Assembly (NCBI GenBank): GCA_036272935.1
Contig: DATAXP010000112.1
Span: forward strand, 1-40,782
Reading direction: 5' to 3'
Origin: DATAXP01 sp036272935
GTDB taxonomy: Bacteria; Planctomycetota; Planctomycetia; Pirellulales; PNKZ01
DNA length: 40,782 nt
Shown here: positions 1-7,438 of the stretch, in pieces
How positions within the stretch are numbered: the stretch's first letter is position 1
Layout of the letters: every line of letters begins with the position of its first letter
Position numbers and translations under genes: made by a program
Notes under the pieces: generated by a model
Database searches by the model: none
What the model was told of the DNA's origin: nothing
The model's input: the letters and a program-made list of their open reading frames with translations, nothing else

Positions 1-258
1 AGCGCTTGGATGCTCGAGCGGCTGTATCCGCAAGAGTTCGCCCGCCGCGCGCCCGACACCGTCACCCGCGAGGAGCTGGCGCAGTTCCTGACCGAGCTCG
101 GCAAGCTGTTCGGCCGCCACGTCACCGATCCCGCGGCACAGACCGCGCTGAAAGCGGACCTCGAAGCGCTCGCTGCCAACGCGCGGGAAGAGCCCGACAG
201 CAACCGGCTGGAACTGTCCGACGAGGCCGAGCGAATCTTGGACCAGGCCAAGCAATGA
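1..258 (+). CDS. 3' fragment of small-terminase-like/HTH family protein (partial)
   Basis: The reading frame is open from base 1 (Ser-Ala-Trp-Met-Leu-Glu-Arg), so the ATG at 10 is probably internal and this is the C-terminal 85 residues of a longer protein. The stretch W-M-L-E-R-x-Y-P-x-x-F-x-R-R resembles the segment after the helix-turn-helix in phage small-terminase and phBC6A51-like proteins (W-L-L-E-R-R-x-P-x-x-W). This is family recall, not proof. The rest is charged and helical and ends in ILDQAKQ. A second copy lies inverted at the other end of the window; the first 47 codons are identical and the C-terminal tail is diverged. A stem-loop terminator follows at 309-326. The gene is cut by the contig end, so the N-terminus and exact family cannot be seen. 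Confidence 0.5.
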   Translation, partial: SAWMLERLYPQEFARRAPDTVTREELAQFLTELGKLFGRHVTDPAAQTALKADLEALAANAREEPDSNRLELSDEAERILDQAKQ

Positions 259-308
259 GGCTCGTTTCTTGGTCTCTACCCCCCTGGGACCCTCAGGAAC
301 CAAACAAT

Positions 309-326
309 AAACTCGACGAGTTTTTT
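309..326 (+). terminator. Rho-independent terminator after the left partial gene
   Basis: Stem AAACTC (309-314), loop GAC, stem GAGTTT (318-323), then more T. The copy at the right end keeps both stem arms and changes only the loop (GGC), which supports a functional hairpin. Confidence 0.65.
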
Positions 327-380
327 GGCCTCGCGGCGGCTCGATGAACCATCAAGATTCCAAGGGCACGAAGAAGGAAG

Positions 381-454
381 GGAACCGCGGATGGATACCG
401 ATAAACGCGGATGAGCCTTGCGTTCCGACCTATCTGCGTCCATCCGCGGTTTCC
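381..454. repeat. Dispersed hairpin repeat, CCGCGGATGGA type (copy 1 of 3)
   Basis: Left arm GGAACCGCGGATGGA at 381-395 pairs with TCCATCCGCGGTTTCC at 439-454. An internal GATAAACGCGGAT and ATCTGCGTCCATCC continue the same theme. Related hairpins lie at 33963-34037 and 40384-40443. It fills most of the gene-free stretch 333-545; I see no gene there. Confidence 0.7.
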
Positions 455-545
455 ATCCTGTGCGGTAATCGCTGGCGGCGGTGTCGGCCCGCTTGTTTTT
501 CCGGTCGCATGGGTGGAAACTCAACGGTAGCGTTGGGACGCCGCC

Positions 546-2672
546 ATGAACAGCTACGTAGCCGGAATCAGTGCGCTCGATCGCGGCGATTATCGCCCGG
601 CCGTGGATTGTTTCACGCGTGCGCTGGAACTCGATCCGCGCGACATCGATGCCTTGCTGATGCGTGCCAGCGCTTACCTGCACGAGCACGACTTCGAGCA
701 TGCCGGGGTCGACGTGGCAAATGCCTTGCGGCTTGCGCCGCGCTCGGCACGTGGGTTCTACTTGCGTGGTCTGCTTGCCGAGGCGACCGGGTGCCACGGA
801 CGTGCCGAGGCGGACTTCGAGAGAGCGAAGTCGTGCGACGACGACGGATTGCTCGACGAGTTCGCGGCCTGGCAACGCAGCGATCAGGCTGCGGCCGAGT
901 CCACCGCGCCGCCGGAAATGGTGCCGACGGCCGACGTCGCTGCTCCGCCGGAACTTGTGTCGTGGGCCGAAGCGGCGCCGCCGCCACGCGATTGGGAACC
1001 GTCGGACGAGTGGGTGGGAGCAGCTGCGGAGCTTCCGTTGGCGTTGTCGAACGCCGCGGTTCCTGTGTCGGTGCTGACGAAGCTCGAGCAACTCGAAGCC
1101 GTGGGCCGGATGAGCTGGGGAGCCGTTGGCCGGGCGGGGCTGACGAGTTGCCTGGTGCATGCGGCTGCGTTGGTGTCGCTGGGGCTGATGGTCGGCCAGC
1201 GACTGCAATCGGCCAACGAACAGCCGGCGATGCTTTTGACGATGGGGGAGCCTAACGCACCGCTGGTGGTTGAGGCGGCGTCGATGCCGATCGAAGCGCC
1301 GATCGAAGCGCCGATCGAGCAGGCACTGGTGCCGATCCCTGTGCCGTCGCCGGTCGTCGTGCCGTCGATTCCCGAGCCGCCGGTTATGCCGCTGGCGCAG
1401 GCGATGGTCGTGCTGGAGCCGGTGGAGTTGTCCGCTCCTGTGGTGCCGGCGCCGCTTGACGAAGCCAAGGTGGTTGAAGGCTCATCTTCCTTGGGAGGTG
1501 GGACCGGCTCATCGGGCAGTGGCACTGGGCAACCGTCGGCTGGGGTTGTCGAGCCTCCGCCTATGCCGCCGAGCGAACTGGCGGAGAGCCGCACCCGGGA
1601 GGCGCGTCGCTTGGCGATGATGACGCGCGGCGGCACACCGGCCACCGAGGTGGCCGTGGAAAAGGCGCTCGATTGGCTGGCGCGGCATCAAAACGACGAC
1701 GGCAGTTGGAGTTTCAACCACCAGTTCTGTCCGCACTGCCACGGACAATGTCCGGATCCCGGAGGCATGGTGACGGCACGCAACGGCGCCACCGCCATGG
1801 GCTTATTGCCCTTTCTGGGCGCGGGCTACACGCACCGCGAGGACAAATACGGTGGCCACTCGCCGTATCATCAAACGGTGGCCAAAGGGCTCAAGTTCCT
1901 GGTCAACAACATGCAGCATGGGGGCCCGGTGGACGGTTCGATGTACGAGCCGGGGGGCCGGATGTACTCGCACGGCCTGGCGGCGATCGCGCTGTGCGAG
2001 GCCTACGGCATGACGCAGGATCGCGAACTGCTCGCGCCGGCCCAGCGGGCGGTGAAGTTTATCGTCGTTGCGCAAGACCCGCAGGGCGGCGGATGGCGCT
2101 ATCAGCCGCAACAGGCCGGCGACACGTCGGTCGTCGCATGGCAACTCATGGCGCTCAAGAGTGCGCACTTGTCGTACATTAAGGTGCCCGACGCGACCGT
2201 CGCTGGTGCCAGCCGGTTCTTTGATTACGTACAGATCGATGGTGGCTCGCAGTACGGCTACATCAATTCGGTACGATCGACCATCGCCACATCAGCCGCG
2301 GGGCTGCTGTGCCGCATGTACCTGGGCTGGAAGCGCGAGAGCCCGGCGTTGATGCGCGGGATGGAGTACCTGGGACGCCTGGGGCCGAGCGGCGGCGACA
2401 TGTACTACAACTACTACGCCACCCAGGCGCTGCACCATTTCGAAGGGCCCTTGTGGACCGAATGGAACAAGAAGATGCGCGAAGACCTGGTCGACACCCA
2501 GGCGCGTGAAGGGCATGCGGCGGGAAGCTGGTTCTTCGCAGGCGATCGCCACGGTGCCATGACCGGCGGGCGACTGTACAGCACCTCGCTGGCCGCGATG
2601 ACGCTCGAGGTTTACTACCGCTACATGCCGCTGTACACGAAGCACGCTGCCGAAGCGGGGCTAGGGCAGTGA
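546..2672 (+). CDS. TPR, membrane helix, Pro-rich linker and terpenoid-cyclase-like toroid protein
   Basis: A 708-residue protein in four parts. Residues 1-105 carry TPR repeats (YVAGISALDRGDYRPAVDCF and ALELDPRDIDALL). Residues about 198-219 form one hydrophobic helix. Residues 235-360 are a Pro/Val/Gly/Ser-rich linker that starts with three Pro-Ile-Glu-Ala-like units. Residues about 368-700 form an alpha/alpha-toroid of the prenyltransferase/squalene oxidase repeat type, with QW-like motifs (HQNDDGSWSF, DPQGGGWRYQ). The Asp-x-Asp-Asp acid motif of squalene-hopene cyclases is not present, so cyclase activity is unlikely and a binding or structural role is more likely. Cys395, Cys398 and Cys402 form a C-x2-C-x3-C cluster. 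The TPR part would face the cytoplasm and the toroid the periplasm (inferred). Proteins of this type are common in planctomycetes and have no established function that I know of. Confidence 0.85.
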   Translation: MNSYVAGISALDRGDYRPAVDCFTRALELDPRDIDALLMRASAYLHEHDFEHAGVDVANALRLAPRSARGFYLRGLLAEATGCHGRAEADFERAKSCDDDGLLDEFAAWQRSDQAAAESTAPPEMVPTADVAAPPELVSWAEAAPPPRDWEPSDEWVGAAAELPLALSNAAVPVSVLTKLEQLEAVGRMSWGAVGRAGLTSCLVHAAALVSLGLMVGQRLQSANEQPAMLLTMGEPNAPLVVEAASMPIEAPIEAPIEQALVPIPVPSPVVVPSIPEPPVMPLAQAMVVLEPVELSAPVVPAPLDEAKVVEGSSSLGGGTGSSGSGTGQPSAGVVEPPPMPPSELAESRTREARRLAMMTRGGTPATEVAVEKALDWLARHQNDDGSWSFNHQFCPHCHGQCPDPGGMVTARNGATAMGLLPFLGAGYTHREDKYGGHSPYHQTVAKGLKFLVNNMQHGGPVDGSMYEPGGRMYSHGLAAIALCEAYGMTQDRELLAPAQRAVKFIVVAQDPQGGGWRYQPQQAGDTSVVAWQLMALKSAHLSYIKVPDATVAGASRFFDYVQIDGGSQYGYINSVRSTIATSAAGLLCRMYLGWKRESPALMRGMEYLGRLGPSGGDMYYNYYATQALHHFEGPLWTEWNKKMREDLVDTQAREGHAAGSWFFAGDRHGAMTGGRLYSTSLAAMTLEVYYRYMPLYTKHAAEAGLGQ
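1287..1320 (+). repeat. 12-bp in-frame tandem repeat in the Pro-rich linker
   Basis: CCGATCGAAGCG occurs at 1287-1298 and 1299-1310, and a partial third unit begins at 1311. Each unit adds Pro-Ile-Glu-Ala, so copy-number change would alter linker length without a frameshift. Confidence 0.75.
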
Positions 2673-2694
2673 GGGGTAACGGGCGACGGACTTC

Positions 2695-2748
2695 GGGCTA
2701 CAGGCGCCGGGGTGCAGCGTTTTCGCTGTAGTCGGTAGCGTGTAGCCC
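2695..2748. terminator. Convergent-gene hairpin, probable bidirectional terminator
   Basis: GGGCTACA (2695-2702) pairs with TGTAGCCC (2741-2748), and an inner hairpin CAGCG-TTTT-CGCTG lies at 2715-2728. The structure sits between the converging genes ending at 2672 and 2753. There is no clear T-run. Confidence 0.5.
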
Positions 2749-2752
2749 GTCG

Positions 2753-3475
2753 TCAGACAATCGTCTTCGCTGGCCGCAGGTTCGCAGCTGACCGCAGATG
2801 GAAAGTTACCGCCGCACGCGATGTTACGGCGTCACCGGCCTTCAAGGCGGTAAGCAGTGCCAGGTGCTCGCCGTATCCCATTTCGAGCGATTCGGGCGCC
2901 TCGGGCACGGCCAGATAGGAAAGCCGCTTGAAGGTCCAGCACTTGCGAATTGCTTCTCCTAAGGCGTAATTCCTGGCATACTTGGCAATCGTCAGGTGCA
3001 GTGCGAAATCGAATTCCTGGGCTCGCGTCGTCCAATCATCGTGGGCGTGGGGACGGGCGGCGGCCGCCATCGCCTCCAGGTGTTCGATCTCGGCCGGTGG
3101 AATGTTCCCGGCTGCCTGCGCCGCGGCGTGAGGTTCAAGGAGTTCGCGCATCTCATGGATCTCGACGAGCCAATTCTCCGCCCCCTTCCGAACCACGGCA
3201 CGTTTATTGGTTTCCAGACGCACAATCCCGTCGGCAGCCAGCCGCTGCAACGCTTGAACCACCGGGGTTCGGCTCACGCTGAGCCGCGTAGCGATTTGGG
3301 TGCTTTTCAGTTCCGTGCCACCGGTCAATTCGCCGCGAACGATTGCGAGCAGAATTTGCTCGTAGACGCGATCGACGCTCGTCTGATCAAATTTTTCAGC
3401 AGCGCCAAAATCGATTGCTTGTACGGCATTCTCACTGGCAACCGCGGCTCCGACGCGGCCGGTATTTTTTTTCAT
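2753..3475 (-). CDS. GntR family transcriptional regulator, FadR/FCD subfamily
   Basis: A winged helix-turn-helix (about residues 30-95, with YEQILLAIVRGELTGG and LSVSRTPVVQALQRLAADG) precedes an all-helical FCD ligand-binding domain (about residues 100-235). The FCD part shows the usual Asp/His pattern: EFDFALHLTIAKYA, then GEHLALLTALKAGD and a late FHLRSA. Such proteins are dimeric repressors that respond to small carboxylates or sugar acids. A TTG at 3490 could extend it by five codons; I prefer the ATG at 3475 because neither has a good Shine-Dalgarno and ATG is commoner. It is divergent from the oxidoreductase at 3588, so it probably controls that operon and itself through the palindromes in the shared intergenic region. 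The effector is unknown. Confidence 0.9.
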   Translation of the reverse strand: MKKNTGRVGAAVASENAVQAIDFGAAEKFDQTSVDRVYEQILLAIVRGELTGGTELKSTQIATRLSVSRTPVVQALQRLAADGIVRLETNKRAVVRKGAENWLVEIHEMRELLEPHAAAQAAGNIPPAEIEHLEAMAAAARPHAHDDWTTRAQEFDFALHLTIAKYARNYALGEAIRKCWTFKRLSYLAVPEAPESLEMGYGEHLALLTALKAGDAVTSRAAVTFHLRSAANLRPAKTIV

Positions 3476-3503
3476 TGACAAATATCCCAAGGCCAGCTAA
3501 AGT
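3475..3503 (+). promoter_or_regulatory. Sigma70-type promoter for the oxidoreductase/aminotransferase operon
   Basis: A perfect -35 TTGACA at 3475-3480 is followed by a 17-bp spacer and TAAAGT at 3498-3503 (4 of 6 matches to TATAAT). It points at the gene starting at 3588 and its -35 touches the start codon of the divergent GntR gene. Confidence 0.6.
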
Positions 3504-3513
3504 GGATTCACTT
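3500..3513. promoter_or_regulatory. Putative GntR operator O1
   Basis: AAGTG-GATT-CACTT is a 14-bp palindrome with perfect 5-bp arms. It overlaps the -10 box and the expected transcription start of the promoter at 3475-3503, where a bound dimer would block initiation. A related half-site recurs at 3576-3589. Confidence 0.5.
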
Positions 3514-3575
3514 GTGATGGCAGGATTGCCGATAAATCCCTAAAAACAACATTTTCGCGACGCGCGAGAGCGAAT

Positions 3576-3589
3576 AAGTGAATTCATAT
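3576..3589. promoter_or_regulatory. Putative GntR operator O2
   Basis: AAGTGAATTCATAT contains the perfect 8-bp palindrome TGAATTCA (3579-3586). The AAGTGAATTCA strand matches the reverse strand of O1 (AAGTGAATCCA) in 10 of 11 bases. It overlaps the start codon at 3588. Confidence 0.4.
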
Positions 3590-4889
3590 GGGCACTTCTA
3601 GCGACAGCGCCCCCCCGGTTCGAAGCCTGCGGGCCGGGATGGTTGGAATAGGGATGATTTTTGATGAGACCTATCGTCCCTTCTTCGAACACATTCACCA
3701 GACGCCACTTTACCAGTCGGGGTTTGGGGTCTGCCACGTTCCGCTGACCGCGGTGGCCAGCCGAACGGGAAAGCGGGCCGATGCCTACGCTCGTTCCGCC
3801 GGATCGCGGATCGGTCGGTTTCAAAGCTTCCAGGGGGCCAATTCTGTTGCCGAGTTGTTGAAGGCGGACATCGACGTGGTGTGCGTCGCCACGCCCGACG
3901 ACCGCCATTTCGAGGCATCCCGGGCCGTGCTGACTGCCGGCAAGCATTTGCTCGTTGAAAAGCCTTCGGTTTTGTCGCTGACGGAGCTCGATGAACTCCA
4001 GCGGTTGGCGCGCGAGCGTCAGGTGCTGGCCAAGGTCGTGTACCACAAATTGCTCGATCCCGACCACAAAAAGCTGAGAACTCTCGTTGTGGATGGCGAA
4101 TTGGCGCATGTCAATAACGGATATTGCACGCTCTTGGAGCCAAAGTCCATCTCCAGCGGACAATTTGCCGAGTGGATCCGTGGCCGAAATCCCGGCACGT
4201 ACGTGGCCGTCCACTATATCAAGCTCATCGATTTCACGTTCGGGGGGAGGCTAAAGAGCGTCGCGTGCACCGGCCAACGCGGCCTGGTCGGCCCGGCCGA
4301 CGGCAATACCTGGGATTCCACCCAATTGCGGCTGGTTTACCAATACGGCGACGGTCGCGAGGCGGCGTTCGACATTCACACCAGTTGGGTCACGCCCGAC
4401 AATTTCCCCGGATATGTCGAGCAGGAAGTGCAGTTCCGCTTCGATAACGGAGTATGGAACGCTCACAGCCGCAAGCGCGGCGTGGAATGCACAATTGAAA
4501 ACTCGACGCCACTTAAACGTAAGACGACGATGAACAACCACTATAACGGCATGTTCATCGAACCGTGGGGCGAGCGTACGCAGCGGGGCTACGGTGTCGA
4601 GGTCATTGAGCGATTCGTGCGCGAAGTTGCAACCGTCGAGTTCGGTGGACCGTCAAGCGAGCGGCCACGCCGGCTCGCCGAGGCCCGACAACTGGCATAC
4701 AACGACCTCTCCGCCGACCGGCAGACGGTCGCCGCGGTCCAGGCGATGGAGGCGATTCTGGCGGAGCATGCCGCCGGTCGCCCCAATTGCATTGTCGAGG
4801 TCGATCATCCAGCAGGCGGGTTGGTGCTGTTGAAACCTGGCAGCGCCCAACCCGAAGTGCTGTACGCAGGTCGCGTCGGCAACGGTTAG
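3588..4889 (+). CDS. Gfo/Idh/MocA family NAD(P)-dependent oxidoreductase
   Basis: A 433-residue protein with an N-terminal Rossmann fold (about residues 14-140). It contains the Gly-rich loop AGMVGIGMIFDETY, the strand DVVCVATPDDRHFEASRAVL and the family signature VEKP, in which Lys125 is the usual catalytic/cofactor-contacting lysine. The C-terminal alpha/beta domain has HYIKLIDFTFGG, where the His and Asp match the expected substrate-site positions. The family oxidises or reduces sugars, inositols and amino sugars; the substrate is not readable. It is about 60-80 residues longer than many members. It is divergent from the GntR gene and followed 52 bp later by an aminotransferase on the same strand. 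An oxidise-then-aminate route on a keto sugar or cyclitol is a reasonable but unproven reading. Confidence 0.9.
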   Translation: MGTSSDSAPPVRSLRAGMVGIGMIFDETYRPFFEHIHQTPLYQSGFGVCHVPLTAVASRTGKRADAYARSAGSRIGRFQSFQGANSVAELLKADIDVVCVATPDDRHFEASRAVLTAGKHLLVEKPSVLSLTELDELQRLARERQVLAKVVYHKLLDPDHKKLRTLVVDGELAHVNNGYCTLLEPKSISSGQFAEWIRGRNPGTYVAVHYIKLIDFTFGGRLKSVACTGQRGLVGPADGNTWDSTQLRLVYQYGDGREAAFDIHTSWVTPDNFPGYVEQEVQFRFDNGVWNAHSRKRGVECTIENSTPLKRKTTMNNHYNGMFIEPWGERTQRGYGVEVIERFVREVATVEFGGPSSERPRRLAEARQLAYNDLSADRQTVAAVQAMEAILAEHAAGRPNCIVEVDHPAGGLVLLKPGSAQPEVLYAGRVGNG

Positions 4890-4941
4890 CAGTTAACATT
4901 TACCAACCATCTCGCAGGCTCTTCAAACGGACCTTTCTTTC

Positions 4942-6333
4942 ATGGCGATTGTCGAATCGAATGTTCCAGCACCGATCGAGCATCCCGCCGAACCTCAGTC
5001 GAACGAGATTCGCCGCCGCTTGGCGGCCGTCGAGCCGCATGGTTTGCGCACCTTCACGCCCAGCCAGGCCGTGCTCGCTCGTAGTGCCGGCTGTTACCAC
5101 TGGACGCCCGAGGGGCGCAAGCTGGCCGACTTCACCTCCGGCGTGCTGGTGATGAACCTTGGCCATAATCCGACCCGCTGGTGGCAGCGAGTGCTCGGTT
5201 GCTTGAATCTCACGCAACTCAACGCTACCGAGTTGTTCACCGCAGCGATCACGCTCAACGGCTACAACGCCCTGACTGAAGTGGAACTTGCAGCCACCGA
5301 GCGCTTGCTGGCAACGCTCAATGCGCAGCCCGGCGGCGAGCGCTGCGAACAGGTGTTGTGGGCCGCCAGTGGCAGCGAGGCAATTCAAAAGGCGCTCTGG
5401 GCCGCGCTCGAACGGCAACCCGGCGCGAACATTATCCTGGCGACGCGTCATGGCTTCCACGGCAAGAAGGGATTGGCCGGCGCGGTGACCGGCAGCGAAC
5501 GTGACCCGGACCGCGATGAGCGCGTGCGGTTCATCAGCTTTCCGCGCGAGGAATGCATCAACGTCCAACGTCGCCGAGAGCCGATCGATCTCAGCCGGTA
5601 CGAAGCCGAGCTCGAGGCCGCCTGGACCGAGCACGGCGATCGCATCTGTGCGCTGATTACCGAGCCTTACCTCGGCGGCGGTGGATCGTTTCATCCGCAG
5701 AAGGAATACGTGCAATTGCTCGAGCGCTTTTGTCGCGAGCACGATATTGTGTTCATCTTCGATGAAGTGCAGGCCAACTTTGGCCGCACCGGGTCGCTGT
5801 TCGCATTCGTCGATTATGGCATCCAGCCCGACGTGGTGGTGCTGGGCAAGGGGCTTGGCAACGGTGTGCCGGTAAGTGCTGCGATCGGACCGGCCGACCT
5901 GTTTGGCCGCATGCACTACGGTCAAGCGTCCGATACCTGGAGCGCCAACCCGCTTTCCAGCGCCGCCGTGCTGGCAACGCTCGAGGAATATGCCGATGGC
6001 AGCGTGTTGGCCCACGCTCGCGAGCTGTCGACGGTGCTCGAAACGGGACTGCTGCGGCTCCACGAAACGGAGGCGGTGGCGCACATCCGCGGCGAAGGGA
6101 CGGTTTGGGGCATCGAATGCGCCCCGATCGGCAATCGCTCGGCAGGCGAAATTGCTCGGGCTTGTGTCGAGGCGTGCTACCTCGGCGACGCGCGTGGCCG
6201 AGCGATCCACCTACTTGGCCCGCTAGCCGATAAGGTGATTCGCGTCAGCCCGCCGTTGGTCATGCCGCTGGACGAAGCGCGCGAGTACCTCGACGTGATG
6301 ACCGAGCGATTTGCCAGCGTGGCGCGGGGATAA
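4942..6333 (+). CDS. Class III pyridoxal-phosphate aminotransferase
   Basis: A 463-residue fold-type I PLP enzyme. The signature FIFDEVQANFGRTG holds Asp274, which binds the pyridine nitrogen, and LGKGLGNGVPVSAAIG holds Lys303, the Schiff-base lysine. ASGSEAIQKAL near residues 144-154 is the phosphate-binding turn, and LTEPYLGGGG-like and GHNPTRW segments also fit ornithine/GABA/acetylornithine-type aminotransferases. The substrate is unresolved. It follows the Gfo/Idh/MocA gene by 52 bp and is probably co-transcribed from the promoter near 3475. No clear Shine-Dalgarno precedes the ATG at 4942. Length is normal for the family. Confidence 0.9.
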   Translation: MAIVESNVPAPIEHPAEPQSNEIRRRLAAVEPHGLRTFTPSQAVLARSAGCYHWTPEGRKLADFTSGVLVMNLGHNPTRWWQRVLGCLNLTQLNATELFTAAITLNGYNALTEVELAATERLLATLNAQPGGERCEQVLWAASGSEAIQKALWAALERQPGANIILATRHGFHGKKGLAGAVTGSERDPDRDERVRFISFPREECINVQRRREPIDLSRYEAELEAAWTEHGDRICALITEPYLGGGGSFHPQKEYVQLLERFCREHDIVFIFDEVQANFGRTGSLFAFVDYGIQPDVVVLGKGLGNGVPVSAAIGPADLFGRMHYGQASDTWSANPLSSAAVLATLEEYADGSVLAHARELSTVLETGLLRLHETEAVAHIRGEGTVWGIECAPIGNRSAGEIARACVEACYLGDARGRAIHLLGPLADKVIRVSPPLVMPLDEAREYLDVMTERFASVARG

Positions 6334-6344
6334 TCGGTCGCGCC

Positions 6345-6358
6345 AGCGGCGAGCCGCT
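6345..6358. terminator. Short GC-rich hairpin between convergent genes
   Basis: AGCGGC-GA-GCCGCT forms a self-complementary 14-mer 12 bp after the aminotransferase stop and before the convergent small lipoprotein gene. There is no T-run, so its terminator role is tentative. Confidence 0.35.
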
Positions 6359-6384
6359 TGAGACGAAACGCGCGATCGAGCGCG

Positions 6385-6600
6385 CTACGGCGTCGGCGAG
6401 CCTGCGGGCGAACCGTCCTTGTCCTTGTCGTCGTCGTGCTGGTGATGGTGGTGGTCGTGATCATGATCGTGATGATCGTGGCCATCTCCTTCCCAGTGCT
6501 CATCGACCGGCCGCGGCGGCGCAGGGCCTTTCGAGCATCCGCAAGCGATCATGACCCCGCTCCCCAATGCGGCAACCATCCAACTTCGTCGGGTCAACAT
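6385..6600 (-). CDS. Small His/Asp-rich putative lipoprotein
   Basis: A 71-residue exported protein. The ATG at 6600 is chosen over an ATG at 6657 because GGAG lies 8 bases upstream and the short form starts directly with a signal sequence. The N-terminus LTRRSWMVAALGSGVMIACG has an Arg-Arg pair like a Tat signal and a Cys after Ile-Ala, as in a weak lipobox. After a short Pro-rich part comes a His/Asp run (GHDHHDHDHDHHHHQHDDD, about residues 40-58) that should bind Zn, Ni, Co or Cu. The tail is KDKDGSPAGSPTP. It is the last of three minus-strand genes with the lipoprotein and DUF2752 genes upstream. A metal storage or buffering role at the cell envelope is inferred. The repeated CAT/CAC/GAT codons make the tract prone to slippage. 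Confidence 0.7.
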   Translation of the reverse strand: MLTRRSWMVAALGSGVMIACGCSKGPAPPRPVDEHWEGDGHDHHDHDHDHHHHQHDDDKDKDGSPAGSPTP

Positions 6601-6713
6601 GGCATACTCCGTGAGAGACAAATCTTCGGTCGATAGTCTACCCCGCCGCGCGATCAACAGGCAGGCGCGACGGTAGCCGATGTGCGGCAGGCGTACTGTC
6701 GCTCGGCGCTCGT

Positions 6714-7406
6714 TTAGCGCAGCGCTGCGGTCACGTCGCGGGCGATGTCCGCTTCGCCATCGTGATCGTAAAAGTACCGGCCAATCTCGTCGGCCAGCAC
6801 GGTGAGATACTGGCGGCGAAACTCGTCGTCGGCCTTTTCCGAGGTGGGAATGCCGGTGTTCGGCGGATAGATGCTTTGCGGCAGGATCTTTTGATAAACC
6901 ACCTGCCCGTCGCGCCGCATGTCATACACGGCCAACGCGACCTTCGCGTGACCTTGGTACAAAGTCATCCCTTGGTAAAGTCCGAAGTCGCGCAGATCGA
7001 GGCCGACCACCATGTCGGCGTCCAGCGCCTCGCCGATCTCGGTGTACTCGCTCCAATTGTGTTCGTCGACCCATTCGGCAACTTGCTCGGCGTCGACGAT
7101 TTCGATGCCGCGAATATTCCGCCTCAGCAGGATGCCCAATTGCCTGGCCAGTTCAGCACTCGCATTGCCCGCGGAGTACTCAAGTTGTGCCAACGGGCGG
7201 CACACAACCGCGACACGCTTATTTTTTAGGCCTGCATATTCGGCTTTGATCTCACGACCTTTGATGACGTAGGCCACGGCTGCCAGCGCGCTGGCGCAGC
7301 CGGTCTGCGAAACGATGACCATCGCGATGAGCAACAGTGTCATCGCCAGCGAGCAGACCGACACCAGTTTCAATCGACGCGGCTGCACGCGATTCGAGCG
7401 CTCCAT
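6714..7406 (-). CDS. Putative lipoprotein of unknown function
   Basis: A 230-residue protein from the ATG at 7406, chosen because AAGG sits about 9 bases upstream and it clears the previous gene. It has a basic N-region, a long hydrophobic stretch and the lipobox-like SQTGC at about residues 33-37. The mature part starts with a short hydrophobic segment (ASALAAVAYVI) and continues as an alpha/beta domain: KRVAVVCRPLAQLEYS, IEIVDAEQVAEWVDEHN, DADMVVGLDLRDFGLYQG, YDMRRDGQVVYQKILP. The order of a strand, a nucleotide-fold-like helix and an envelope-stress type core resembles CsgG/LpoB-like or DUF799-like lipoproteins; this is weak similarity from memory. It follows the DUF2752 gene by 32 bp. Confidence 0.8.
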   Translation of the reverse strand: MERSNRVQPRRLKLVSVCSLAMTLLLIAMVIVSQTGCASALAAVAYVIKGREIKAEYAGLKNKRVAVVCRPLAQLEYSAGNASAELARQLGILLRRNIRGIEIVDAEQVAEWVDEHNWSEYTEIGEALDADMVVGLDLRDFGLYQGMTLYQGHAKVALAVYDMRRDGQVVYQKILPQSIYPPNTGIPTSEKADDEFRRQYLTVLADEIGRYFYDHDGEADIARDVTAALR

Positions 7407-7438
7407 CGCCAGCATCCTTTGCATTCGAACTAGGAGAA

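Larger units (their letters stand above)
1..332 (+). repeat. Left copy of 332-bp terminal inverted repeat
   Basis: Bases 1-332 align without gaps to the reverse complement of 40451-40782. Bases 1-141 are identical. Bases 142-258 differ at many positions (coding tail). Bases 259-332, the 3' untranslated part with the terminator, are nearly identical again. The repeat holds the 3' part of a gene plus its terminator. Confidence 0.9.

Noticed and set aside
276..1208. Long minus-strand frame opposite the TPR/toroid gene
   Set aside because: Arg/His-rich antisense shadow with no recognisable domain and no Shine-Dalgarno.
344..1255. Long plus-strand frame overlapping the TPR/toroid gene
   Set aside because: Arg/Cys/Gly-rich translation typical of a shifted frame of a GC-rich gene. 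The frame at 546-2672 has clear domains.
1651..2660. Hopanoid or squalene cyclase gene
   Set aside because: The fold pattern is there but the Asp-x-Asp-Asp motif is missing and the protein is fused to TPRs; no other hopanoid genes are near.
4900..6210. Long minus-strand frame opposite the aminotransferase
   Set aside because: Antisense shadow; the plus-strand frame has the complete PLP signature and Lys303.
6440..6485. Microsatellite or CRISPR-like short repeat
   Set aside because: The GTG/GAT-like repeats are His/Asp codons of the small lipoprotein; there are no spacers.
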